A DNA stretch of 9,606 bases. Origin: Bacillota bacterium (GTDB taxonomy: Bacteria > Bacillota > Clostridia > Christensenellales > Aristaeellaceae). The position numbers and the translations under genes are program-made. Below the pieces are notes generated by a model that had not been told where the DNA came from, searched no databases, and worked only from the letters and a program-made list of their open reading frames with translations. Position 1 is the first letter of the stretch; the number at the start of each line of letters is the position of its first letter. The DNA is taken from positions 1 through 9,606 of the forward strand of contig JAEVZE010000438.1 in NCBI GenBank assembly GCA_023392395.1, read 5' to 3'. This document shows positions 1 to 5,969 of this stretch, piece after piece.

Positions 1-212
1 TCGACCAGCCCAACCCCGATCCAAGGTATGCGGCGCTGGAAGAACGCATCCTCGAGGAGATCAATAAGTCCGGCGTGGGCCCGGGCGGCATCGGCGGGCG
101 AACTACGGCGCTGAAGGTCAACATCGCCACGTACCCGACCCACATTGCATCCATGCCGGTGGCGGTCAACGTCTGCTGCCACGCGGCGCGGCACGCTCAC
201 CGTACAATCTAG
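1..212 (+). CDS. Class I fumarase-family hydratase, alpha subunit (3' end only)
   Basis: This is the last 69 codons of a gene whose start lies upstream of the window; the frame begins at base 3 and ends at TAG 210-212. The visible residues include a GVGPGGIGGRTTALKV glycine-rich stretch, then YPTHIASMPVAVN and a final CCHAARHAHRTI. This is the C-terminal signature of the alpha (N-terminal-half) subunit of two-subunit, iron-sulfur class I fumarases and the related L(+)-tartrate dehydratases and mesaconases. These enzymes add water across a trans double bond of a dicarboxylate. The beta-subunit gene follows at 386, but 173 bp of repeat-containing DNA separates them, whereas such subunits are usually adjacent. 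The upstream position next to a methylaspartate operon makes mesaconate a plausible substrate (inference). Fumarate or tartrate cannot be excluded from this fragment. Confidence 0.88.
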   Translation, partial: DQPNPDPRYAALEERILEEINKSGVGPGGIGGRTTALKVNIATYPTHIASMPVAVNVCCHAARHAHRTI

Positions 213-227
213 TGCTCAGCCCACTCC

Positions 228-357
228 AGAAGTCGCGATCCCGCCGGACCTTTTTAAGCCCTGGCGGTGTCGCTCTTCGCTTGACGTAGCGCTGCTAAGC
301 CTGCACTACGGCTCCTTGCCAGGAACTAAAATTTCTCGCCGGTCTTACGCAACTTCT
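228..357. repeat. Repeat copy A (MITE-like, diverged) between hydratase subunit genes
   Basis: A 130-bp segment is bounded by short imperfect inverted ends, AGAAGTCGCG at 228-237 and CGCAACTTCT at 348-357. It carries the core GACGTAGCGCTGCTA at 283-297, found identically at 1211-1225 and 8958-8972. Sequence around the core (GTGTCGC before it, GGCTCCTTG after it) also resembles the 1141-1300 copy. The ends do not match the ATACCAAT ends of the two 160-bp copies, so this is an older, degraded or different subtype. It separates the alpha stop (212) from the beta ribosome binding site (375-380), so it probably inserted in a once compact gene pair. Confidence 0.6.
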
Positions 358-385
358 ATAGTTGCCGAAACACTAGGAGGCGCGC

Positions 386-940
386 ATGAAAAGCATTAAA
401 ATACAACTTCCGCTGACCCCCGAGGTGGCGCGGTCGCTTCGGGCGGGGGACGCGGTTTTATTGAGCGGCGAACTGTACACCGCCCGCGACGCGGCCCACA
501 AGCGGCTGGCCGCGGCGCTGGACGAGGGGCGGATGCTCCCGATCGACCTCACCAACCAGCTGATCTACTATGTAGGCCCCGCGCCCGCCTCGCCAGGGCA
601 CCCGGTCGGCCCGGCAGGCCCCACGACCAGCTACCGCTTGGATACCTACGCCCCCGAGCTGATCGAGGCGGGGCTCTTGGGCATGATGGGCTAGGGCGTG
701 CGCGGCTCGGGCGTGGTGGATGCCATGAAAAAAAGGGGCGCGGTCTACTTCGGCGCGGTGGGCGGCGCGGCGGCGCTGATCGCCCAGCGGATCGAGAAGA
801 GCGAGGTGGTGGCCTACCCCGACCTGGGGCCGGAGGCCATCCACCGCTTCACCGTCAAGGACTTTCCGGCGCTGGTCCTGATCGATTCCTTGGGCGCGAA
901 CCTGTACGACATCGGCCCGGCGCGATACAGGCAGCGATAA
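386..940 (+). pseudogene. Class I fumarase-family hydratase, beta subunit, interrupted by in-frame amber codon
   Basis: The gene starts at ATG 386 behind AGGAGG (375-380). Read straight through in one frame it encodes about 184 residues, the usual length of the beta subunit. Landmarks are LTPEVARSLRAGDAVLLSG near the N-terminus, RDAAHKRL, then TTSYRLDTYAPELIEAGL. After the stop come VVDAMKKRGAVYFGAVGGAAALIAQ, VVAYPDLGPEAI and KDFPALVLIDSLG. A TAG at 692-694 falls in the GMMG-stop-GVR segment, where the family normally reads I-G-K-G; AAG to TAG is a single base change. Both halves are otherwise intact and in frame, so the lesion looks recent, or it is read through, or it is a sequencing error. 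The downstream part could start at GTG 698 but has no clear ribosome binding site. Without readthrough the hydratase would lack its C-terminal half. Confidence 0.82.
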
Positions 941-976
941 ACTCCGTCGGGCGTCTTTACATCCATAGAAAGAAAC

Positions 977-1100
977 CTGCGTGAGCCTAAGATGCTTCGG
1001 AATTTCCGGGCGGCTCGCGGACAGAAGGAATTGTTTCATCGGCCAGTGTGCGCACTGGTCGATGAAACACGTTCTCGGCGCGCAGGTCGCTGGGAACGAT
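977..1100 (-). repeat. 124-bp palindromic repeat, copy 1 (minus orientation)
   Basis: This stretch is the reverse-complement partner of 2352-2475; hand alignment gives about 102 of 124 matching bases without gaps. Its centre is a near-perfect hairpin with 17-base arms 1032-1048 and 1053-1069 around a TGCG loop, pairing at 16 of 17 positions plus one possible G-U. A second pairing, GAGCC with GGCTC, on the other side is also kept in both copies. It lies just after the broken hydratase beta gene. A translated minus-strand reading frame crosses it, but this looks accidental because the same peptide similarity in copy 2 simply follows from DNA similarity. Function is unknown: it could be a mobile palindromic unit or a structured RNA. 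Confidence 0.8.
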
Positions 1101-1140
1101 TGGAAGGAACGACCGGGTTTGTCAACGTGCCGACCCTGTG

Positions 1141-1300
1141 ATACCAATCCAAAACATTAATTATTCGTCGTACCGGATCTTTTCGCGCAGAACCGTGTCG
1201 CCTTCCGCTCGACGTAGCGCTGCTACGCCTCGCTCCGGCTCCTTGTTCTGCATCAAAAATCCCTCGGCCCTTTCGAATAATTACTGTTTTTACTTGGTAT
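1141..1300. mobile_element. MITE-like element B, 160 bp with terminal inverted repeats
   Basis: The left end ATACCAATCCAAAACATTAA and the right end read on the other strand, ATACCAAGTAAAAACAGTAA, match at 23 of 27 bases when continued through ATTATTCG. TA dinucleotides at the ends would fit a TA-targeting transposon (Tc1/mariner or IS630 type), but the true boundary is ambiguous. The interior holds the core GACGTAGCGCTGCTA (1211-1225), which contains a small CGTAGC/GCTACG hairpin. No protein is encoded, so it would depend on a transposase elsewhere. It sits directly upstream of the GntR-type gene and may have displaced or supplied that gene's promoter; I see no convincing promoter in it. Together with copy 1 of the 124-bp repeat it accounts for most of the 396 bases between 940 and 1337. 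Confidence 0.72.
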
Positions 1301-1336
1301 GAAATCTAACACTCTGGCCGAAGGGAGCGATTTGCG

Positions 1337-2311
1337 ATGGACATCCGGCTGGACCCGGACAGCGGCACGCCGGTCTACCTGCAGCTGGTGGAGACCATTC
1401 TGGGCAAGATCGAGTCGGGCGAACTTGCGCCCGGCGACAAGTTGCCCACGGTGCGTCAAATGTCCACGGCCACGGGCCTGGCCGCCGGTACGGTTCGTCA
1501 TGCCTACGACGCGCTGACGCGCGCGGGCGCGGTGGACATGGCCCAGGGCCGGGGTACCTTCGTGCGCGCGGGGGAGCCGGGCGCGGGCAGCCGCCAGAAG
1601 CAGGCGATGGCCGCCATCGAGGCGATGCTGGACCGGCTGGAGGAACTGGAGTTCACGCCCCGCGAGGTGTCCATGTACCTGTCATTGGCGCTAAGGCAGC
1701 GGGGCGCGGCCAGAAAGCTGACCCCGGTGGCGGTGGTGGACTGTAACCCCGAATCCGTCCGGCAGGTGGCGCTGCAGCTGTCGCACTTCTCCGGCGTGGA
1801 GCTGTCGGAGTATCTGCTGGACGACGTGCGCAAGGCCACCGGGAGCATCCTGGACGACTACCCGCTGATCGTTACCACACAGACCCACGGGCATGAATTG
1901 CAGGCGATTCTGGGAGAGCGGCAGGAGGCCATCGGCAAGGTGGTCCTCTCGCCCAGCGCCGAAACCATCATGGAATTGTCCCGCATCGAGGCGGGGCCGG
2001 GCGTCGTGCTGTACTGCGAGACGTCGAGATTTGCGCAGATCATCCAGAACGGCCTGAGGATGTTCCCGAACCTGCGCGCGCTGGACGCGCCGGTGCACCT
2101 GGCGGGGGAAGGAAAATTGGAGGCGTTTCTGGCTGGCGCGCGGGTGGCGCTCACCGCGCCGGACTACCTGGCGTTTGCGCCGCCGGAGGATCTCGAAGCG
2201 CTCACCGCCTTTGAAAAGCGGGGCGGCGAGGTGATCAAGTACCATCACCAGATCGACATGGGCTCTTTGATGTACATCGAGGAGCGCCTGAAAGCACTGA
2301 TGCAGCCGTAG
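1337..2311 (+). CDS. GntR-family transcriptional regulator with long uncharacterised C-terminal domain
   Basis: The 324-residue protein begins at ATG 1337, preceded by AGGGAG at 1322-1327. Residues about 10-78 form a GntR winged helix-turn-helix: PVYLQLVETILGKIESGEL, then GDKLPTVRQMS, GTVRHAYDALTRAG and the wing GRGTFV at 71-76. This is the pattern of the YtrA/MocR-like branch. There is no aminotransferase fold of MocR type and the protein is much longer than YtrA regulators. Residues about 85-115 look like a helical linker. From about 130 a series of hydrophobic strands (VAVVDCNPES, YPLIVTTQTHG, GVVLYCETSRF, ARVALTAPDY) suggests an alpha/beta ligand-binding domain of unknown class. It lies just upstream of the methylaspartate operon on the same strand and is the obvious candidate to control it, with glutamate or a pathway intermediate as possible ligand (inference). 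A palindrome over the operon's -10 box is its likely target. Confidence 0.88.
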   Translation: MDIRLDPDSGTPVYLQLVETILGKIESGELAPGDKLPTVRQMSTATGLAAGTVRHAYDALTRAGAVDMAQGRGTFVRAGEPGAGSRQKQAMAAIEAMLDRLEELEFTPREVSMYLSLALRQRGAARKLTPVAVVDCNPESVRQVALQLSHFSGVELSEYLLDDVRKATGSILDDYPLIVTTQTHGHELQAILGERQEAIGKVVLSPSAETIMELSRIEAGPGVVLYCETSRFAQIIQNGLRMFPNLRALDAPVHLAGEGKLEAFLAGARVALTAPDYLAFAPPEDLEALTAFEKRGGEVIKYHHQIDMGSLMYIEERLKALMQP

Positions 2312-2351
2312 GCATGTCCTAAGCGAAGATGGCGCCGTTCTCAAGGCTTTC

Positions 2352-2475
2352 ATCGTTCCCGGCGACAATCGCGCCGGGAATGTGTTTCATTGATCAGTGC
2401 GCTCACTGTTCAATGAAACAATACCTTTTGTCAGTGAGCCGCCCGGAAATTCCTCAGAATTTCAGGCTCGCGCAG
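2352..2475 (+). repeat. 124-bp palindromic repeat, copy 2 (plus orientation)
   Basis: This is the partner of 977-1100 in opposite orientation. It can fold into three hairpins in a row. A 9-bp TTCCCGGCG/CGCCGGGAA stem comes first. A central 17-base stem has arms 2383-2399 and 2404-2420 around CGCT, with one mismatch. A third unit nests GAAATTC/GAATTTC inside GAGCC/GGCTC. Relative to copy 1 the central stem differs on both arms in a compensating way (ATCG with CGAT becomes ATTG with CAAT), so pairing is preserved while sequence drifts. It begins about 40 bp after the regulator's stop codon and would be transcribed as that gene's 3' tail. An open reading frame of 93 codons over it (2329-2610) has no ribosome binding site and is not believed. 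Confidence 0.8.
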
Positions 2476-2485
2476 TTCTCTTCCT

Positions 2486-2527
2486 CTGCGCTCAAAAACC
2501 CTCGGGGGTTTTCAACGCACTGCGCAG
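2486..2527 (+). terminator. Nested hairpin, possible terminator of the regulator gene
   Basis: An inner stem AAAACCC (2495-2501) pairs with GGGTTTT (2506-2512) around a TCGG loop, and outer arms CTGCGC (2486-2491) and GCGCAG (2522-2527) can close it. The A-rich and T-rich flanks of the inner stem give a bidirectional terminator shape. Only four T follow the stem, so termination may be weak. It comes after the second 124-bp repeat and before a stronger terminator at 2548. Confidence 0.45.
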
Positions 2528-2547
2528 CAGCCTTGCATAGTCTGAAG

Positions 2548-2583
2548 CCCTCCGTACAAGCCTGTACGGAGGGTGAATTTTTT
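2548..2583 (+). terminator. Strong rho-independent terminator
   Basis: A perfect 11-bp stem, CCCTCCGTACA (2548-2558) with TGTACGGAGGG (2563-2573), closes on the four-base loop AGCC. It is followed by TGAA and a run of six T (2578-2583). It separates the regulator's transcript from the methylaspartate operon, whose promoter begins about 24 bp further on, so the operon is probably driven by its own promoter. Confidence 0.85.
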
Positions 2584-2606
2584 CCGTCATTTTGGATGGC
2601 AGCCGG

Positions 2607-2635
2607 TTGACAATTGTGCTATATCATGGTAGGAT
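2607..2635 (+). promoter_or_regulatory. Sigma-A-type promoter of the glutamate mutase operon
   Basis: A perfect -35 box TTGACA (2607-2612) is followed after exactly 17 bases by TAGGAT (2630-2635), which matches the -10 consensus TATAAT at four of six positions. Transcription would start near 2642, giving a leader of about 37 bases before glmS. The leader is too short for a cobalamin riboswitch. The local AT-richness contrasts with the GC-rich genes on both sides. Confidence 0.78.
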
Positions 2636-2644
2636 AATGATATA
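2620..2644. promoter_or_regulatory. Palindromic candidate operator over the -10 box
   Basis: Perfect inverted 8-base arms TATATCAT (2620-2627) and ATGATATA (2637-2644) flank nine bases that contain the -10 box. A dimeric regulator bound here would block RNA polymerase. The GntR-type protein encoded immediately upstream is the natural candidate ligand-controlled repressor. That pairing is inferred from position and symmetry only. Confidence 0.6.
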
Positions 2645-2678
2645 AATCAAACCTTGGATCGTTTGAGGTGAAGGGCTT

Positions 2679-3164
2679 ATGCCGGAGAGAACCATGGTGC
2701 TGGGCGTCATCGGCGCGGACGTGCATGCCGTCGGCAATCAGATTCTGAATTACGCGTTTACCCAGGCGGGCTTTCACGTGGTCAATTTGGGCGTGATGGT
2801 GTCGCAGGAGGAGTTCATCGAGGCGGCGATCGAGTCCGCGGCGGGCGCGATCGTCGTTTCGTCGCTGTACGGCCACGGAGAACTGGACTGCCGGGGCCTG
2901 CGGGAGCGGTGCGACGAGGCTGGCCTGAAAGGCATTCTCCTGTACGTGGGCGGCAACATCGTGGTGGGCAAGCAGCCCTTCGAGGCGGTCAGGAAGCGCT
3001 TCGAGGACATGGGCTTTGACAAGGTTTTTGGCCCCGGCACGCCGCCTGAGGTGACCATTGAGGCGCTGAAAGCGGGTTTTGCGGCCAGGGAGGCTGACGC
3101 AGCCAGCGGGGCCGTCCCGGTCCGGGAGGCGGGTGAGGCGCATGCGCGCGGTTCTCGCGATTGA
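2679..3164 (+). CDS. glmS: Glutamate mutase (methylaspartate mutase) sigma subunit, B12-binding
   Basis: GlmS is the small cobalamin-binding subunit of adenosylcobalamin-dependent glutamate mutase, which interconverts (S)-glutamate and (2S,3S)-3-methylaspartate in the cytoplasm. The D-x-H-x-x-G motif is GADVHAVGN with D14, H16 and G19; H16 is the lower axial cobalt ligand and has the same number as in the clostridial protein. The S-x-L motif is S61-S62-L63 within SSLYGHGELD, and GGN at 91-93 completes the Rossmann-like B12 fold. The protein has 161 residues against about 137 for the family. The extra 20-odd residues at the C-terminus (after about 137) are charged and alanine-rich and are encoded where the next gene begins. 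Start ATG 2679 is preceded by GAGGTGAAGG. It is first in the operon, and its 3' end overlaps glmL by 23 bp, which suggests translational coupling. Confidence 0.96.
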   Translation: MPERTMVLGVIGADVHAVGNQILNYAFTQAGFHVVNLGVMVSQEEFIEAAIESAAGAIVVSSLYGHGELDCRGLRERCDEAGLKGILLYVGGNIVVGKQPFEAVRKRFEDMGFDKVFGPGTPPEVTIEALKAGFAAREADAASGAVPVREAGEAHARGSRD

Positions 3165-4512
3165 CTTTGGAAGCACCTACACCAAGGTCGCTGCGGTAGA
3201 TGTGGAGGGGGAGCGGGTTCTGGGCGTCGCCCAGAGCGGCACCACTGCCACCACCGACATCGGCATTGGGCTGGAGCGGGCGGTTCAGAGGCTCCGGGAG
3301 CAGACCGGCGAAATCGAGTTTTCCGAGCGCTTCGCCTGCTCTTCCGCGGCGGGCGGGCTCAGGATGATCGCCAGCGGCCTGGTGCCCTCGCTCACCGCCG
3401 AGGCGGCCAAGCGGGCGGCGCTGGGCGCGGGCGCGAAGGTCGTGCGCACCTTCAGTTATGAATTGACCGGGGACGATCTAAACGAGATCCGGCTGCTGAA
3501 GCCGGACATCCTGCTACTAACCGGCGGCACCGACGGCGGCAACCGGGACTGTATCCTGGGGAACGCCCAGGCGCTGGCCGGAATGCCCGCGACGTTTCCA
3601 GTGGTGGTGGCGGGCAACCGCGCCGTGCGCGAGGCGTGCATGCGCATCCTCGCGGAGGCGGGGTGCGAGGCCATCGCCTGCGAAAACGTGATGCCCACCT
3701 TCAACCAGCTGAACATCGAGCCCGCGCAGGCGGTCATCCGGGAACTGTTCCTTTTGCGCATCATCGCGGCCAAGGGGTTGACCAAGGCCCAGGCACTGCT
3801 GGACGGCATCCTGATGCCCACACCCGCGGCGGTGCTGGCCGCGCTGGAACTGTACGCCGAGGACGCAGGGGAGTTGGTCGCGGTGGATCTGGGCGGCGCG
3901 ACCACCGACATCTATTCGATCACCGAGGGCCTGCCCACCCGGGCGGGCACGGTGCTGAAGGGCCTGCCGGAGCCCTATGCCAAGCGCACCGTGGAGGGCG
4001 ACATCGGCATGCGCTTCAGCGCTCGCGGCGTCGTCGAAGGCGCGGGGTTGAAAGCGCTTTGCAACGCCTCCGGCCAGCCGGAAGCGGAAGTCGAGTCGTG
4101 GCTCCAGGAGATCGAGCGGTCGCCGGACGTGCTGGCGAAGACCCCGGCGCAAAGGGACGTCGACCGGGCGCTGGCGTCTCTTGCCATTGAACTGGGGCTT
4201 ACACGCCACGCGGGGGAGATCGAGCAGGTGTATACGCCCATGGGCGTAGCCTACCAGCAGACCGGCAAGGACCTGACTCGCGTGAAAACGATCGTTTTGA
4301 CCGGCGGCGCGCTGGTGCACGCGGATGATCCTTACGAAATCGCCCGGCGCGCACTTCAGGGGGATCACCCGTCGTCGCTGATGCCCCGGGACGCATTTCC
4401 AGTGTTGGACGGCCGCTACATCTTGTTCGCCATGGGCCTTCTCAGCCAGAAGTATCCCGCTCTTGTAAGATCATTGCTAAAGAAGGAGTTTCAACATGGA
4501 AATTCGCAATAA
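3142..4512 (+). CDS. glmL: Glutamate mutase reactivating factor GlmL (MutL)
   Basis: GlmL is an ATPase of the actin/Hsp70/ASKHA fold thought to reactivate glutamate mutase by exchanging damaged cobalamin for fresh cofactor. The phosphate-1 loop DFGSTYTK is at residues 8-15, phosphate-2 DLGGATTD at 249-256, and the adenosine motif IVLTGGA at about 384-390. A LLLTGGTDGGN stretch in the middle is also typical of this family. I chose ATG 3142 (456 residues, close to the usual length of about 460) because the protein then starts MRAVLAIDFGS as expected. An earlier in-frame ATG at 3079 would add 21 basic residues that overlap glmS and lack family support. A GGGAGG lies at 3124-3129. The gene overlaps glmS upstream and glmE by 17 bp downstream. 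Confidence 0.93.
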   Translation: MRAVLAIDFGSTYTKVAAVDVEGERVLGVAQSGTTATTDIGIGLERAVQRLREQTGEIEFSERFACSSAAGGLRMIASGLVPSLTAEAAKRAALGAGAKVVRTFSYELTGDDLNEIRLLKPDILLLTGGTDGGNRDCILGNAQALAGMPATFPVVVAGNRAVREACMRILAEAGCEAIACENVMPTFNQLNIEPAQAVIRELFLLRIIAAKGLTKAQALLDGILMPTPAAVLAALELYAEDAGELVAVDLGGATTDIYSITEGLPTRAGTVLKGLPEPYAKRTVEGDIGMRFSARGVVEGAGLKALCNASGQPEAEVESWLQEIERSPDVLAKTPAQRDVDRALASLAIELGLTRHAGEIEQVYTPMGVAYQQTGKDLTRVKTIVLTGGALVHADDPYEIARRALQGDHPSSLMPRDAFPVLDGRYILFAMGLLSQKYPALVRSLLKKEFQHGNSQ

Positions 4513-5947
4513 GAGGCTGACGCTGGAGGAGTTTATGCGGCAGCGGGAGGACGTTCTGGCGCAGTGGCCCACCGGCAAGGACGTCGATCTGGAAGAATCC
4601 ATGGAGTACCAGCGCGCCATCCCGGCGGTGAAGCGCTTTTCGGGTAAGCTGAAAAAGGCGCAGGCCGAAGGGCGCACGCTGATCCAGCCCCGCGCGGGCG
4701 TGCCGCTGATCGACGAGCACATCCAGCTTTTGAGCTACCTCGAAACCAATGGCGAAGCAGACCTGCTGCCCACCACCATCGACAGCTATACCCGCCTCAA
4801 CCGCTACGAGGAGGCAGACGTGGGCATCAAGGAGAGCATGAAGCTGGGCAAGGCCATGCTCAACGGCTTCCCGGCGGTCAACCACGGAGTATCCGGCTGC
4901 CGCCGCGTGACCGAGGCGGTGAAGTCCCCGGTGCAGGTGCGCCACGGCACGCCGGACGCGCGGCTTTTGGCTGAGATTTCGCTCTCCGGCGGCTTCACCA
5001 GCTATGAGGGCGGCGGCATCTCCTACAACATCCCCTACGCAAAGAGCGTGTCGCTGGAGCGCACCATCCAGGACTGGCAGTACGTGGACCGGCTGACCGG
5101 CCTGTACGAGGAGAACGGCATCTCGATCAACCGGGAGCCCTTCGGCCCCCTGACCGGCACGCTGGTGCCGCCCTGCATGTCCCACGCGGTGGCGATCATT
5201 GAACTGCTCCTGGCGGCGGAGCAGGGCGTGAGGGATGTGACCATCGGCTACGGCCAGTTGGGCAACCTGACCCAGGACGTGGCGGCCATCCGCACGCTGC
5301 CCATTCTGGCGGAGGAGTACCTTGCCAAAGCCGGGCTGACCGGCGTCAACGTGACCACGGTGCTACACCAGTGGATGGGCGGCTTCCCGCAGGACGAGGC
5401 GAAAGCCTTCGGCGTAATTGGCTGGGGCAGCGCGGCGGCGGCGCTGGCGGGGGCGACGAAGGTGATCGTCAAGACGCCCCACGAGGCCATGGGCGTGCCC
5501 ACGATGGAGGCCAACGCGCAGGGCCTCAGGTGCACCAAGCAGCTGATCTCGATGCTCTCCGACCAGCAGATGCCCCTGACCGGCGAACTGTCCCGCGAGA
5601 TGGAGGTCATCCTGGACGAGACCCGCGCGATCCTTGAAAAGTGCTACGAGCTGGGCGGCGGCGACCTCGCGCTGGGCGCGGTGCGCGCATTCCAGGCGGG
5701 CGTGCTGGATGTGCCATTCGCCCCCAGCCGCTTCAACGCGGGCAAGATCCTGCCCGCCCGGGATAACCAGGGCGCGGTGCGCTTGCTCGACACCGCGGGC
5801 CTGCCGTTCTCTCCAGCTTTAAAGGCCTTCCACCGGGGCAAGATGGAGGAGCGCGCCAAATTCGAAAAGCGCGAAATCTCGTTCCAGATGGTCATCGACG
5901 ATATTTACGCCATCAGTAAGGGCCGCTTGGTCGGCCGCCCGCGGTAG
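4496..5947 (+). CDS. glmE: Glutamate mutase (methylaspartate mutase) epsilon subunit
   Basis: GlmE is the catalytic TIM-barrel subunit that, with GlmS and adenosylcobalamin, runs the radical carbon-skeleton rearrangement of glutamate. The 483-residue length equals that of the Clostridium cochlearium enzyme, and key residues fall at the same numbers. The arginine claw is R66 (QPRAG), R100 (SYTR) and R149 (QVRHG). The substrate-binding and catalytic residues are E171, Y177 and Y181 (YEGGGISYNIPY). K326 and E330 (KTPHE) contact the cofactor and substrate region. All are intact, so the enzyme should be active. Start ATG 4496 follows AAGGAG (4483-4488) at good spacing and lies inside the last codons of glmL. 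Stop is TAG. The residue roles come from the published clostridial structure; the identities are read here. Confidence 0.97.
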   Translation: MEIRNKRLTLEEFMRQREDVLAQWPTGKDVDLEESMEYQRAIPAVKRFSGKLKKAQAEGRTLIQPRAGVPLIDEHIQLLSYLETNGEADLLPTTIDSYTRLNRYEEADVGIKESMKLGKAMLNGFPAVNHGVSGCRRVTEAVKSPVQVRHGTPDARLLAEISLSGGFTSYEGGGISYNIPYAKSVSLERTIQDWQYVDRLTGLYEENGISINREPFGPLTGTLVPPCMSHAVAIIELLLAAEQGVRDVTIGYGQLGNLTQDVAAIRTLPILAEEYLAKAGLTGVNVTTVLHQWMGGFPQDEAKAFGVIGWGSAAAALAGATKVIVKTPHEAMGVPTMEANAQGLRCTKQLISMLSDQQMPLTGELSREMEVILDETRAILEKCYELGGGDLALGAVRAFQAGVLDVPFAPSRFNAGKILPARDNQGAVRLLDTAGLPFSPALKAFHRGKMEERAKFEKREISFQMVIDDIYAISKGRLVGRPR

Positions 5948-5969
5948 AGAATCGAAAGGAAGCATGGGT

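Noticed and set aside
692..694. Genome-wide reassignment of TAG to an amino acid
   Set aside because: TAG is the natural end of several full-length genes in this window (alpha subunit, regulator, glmE, AtuA), so general sense use is unlikely. Local suppression remains possible.
458..1147. 229-codon minus-strand reading frame
   Set aside because: It is a shadow of the GC-rich hydratase beta gene plus the palindromic repeat. Its peptide similarity to the 2329-2610 frame arises only because both cross the repeat.
977..2475. CRISPR array or tRNA genes from the repeated palindromes
   Set aside because: There are only two copies, more than 1 kb apart in opposite orientation, with no regular spacers. 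No tRNA cloverleaf signature such as a T-arm GGTTCRAAT is found.
2329..2610. 93-codon plus-strand frame after the regulator
   Set aside because: It runs through the repeat and both terminator-like hairpins, lacks a ribosome binding site, and has no protein family resemblance.
2400..2678. Cobalamin riboswitch upstream of the B12-dependent mutase
   Set aside because: No B12-box-like sequence is seen. The strong terminator and promoter leave only about 37 bases of leader, too short for this riboswitch.
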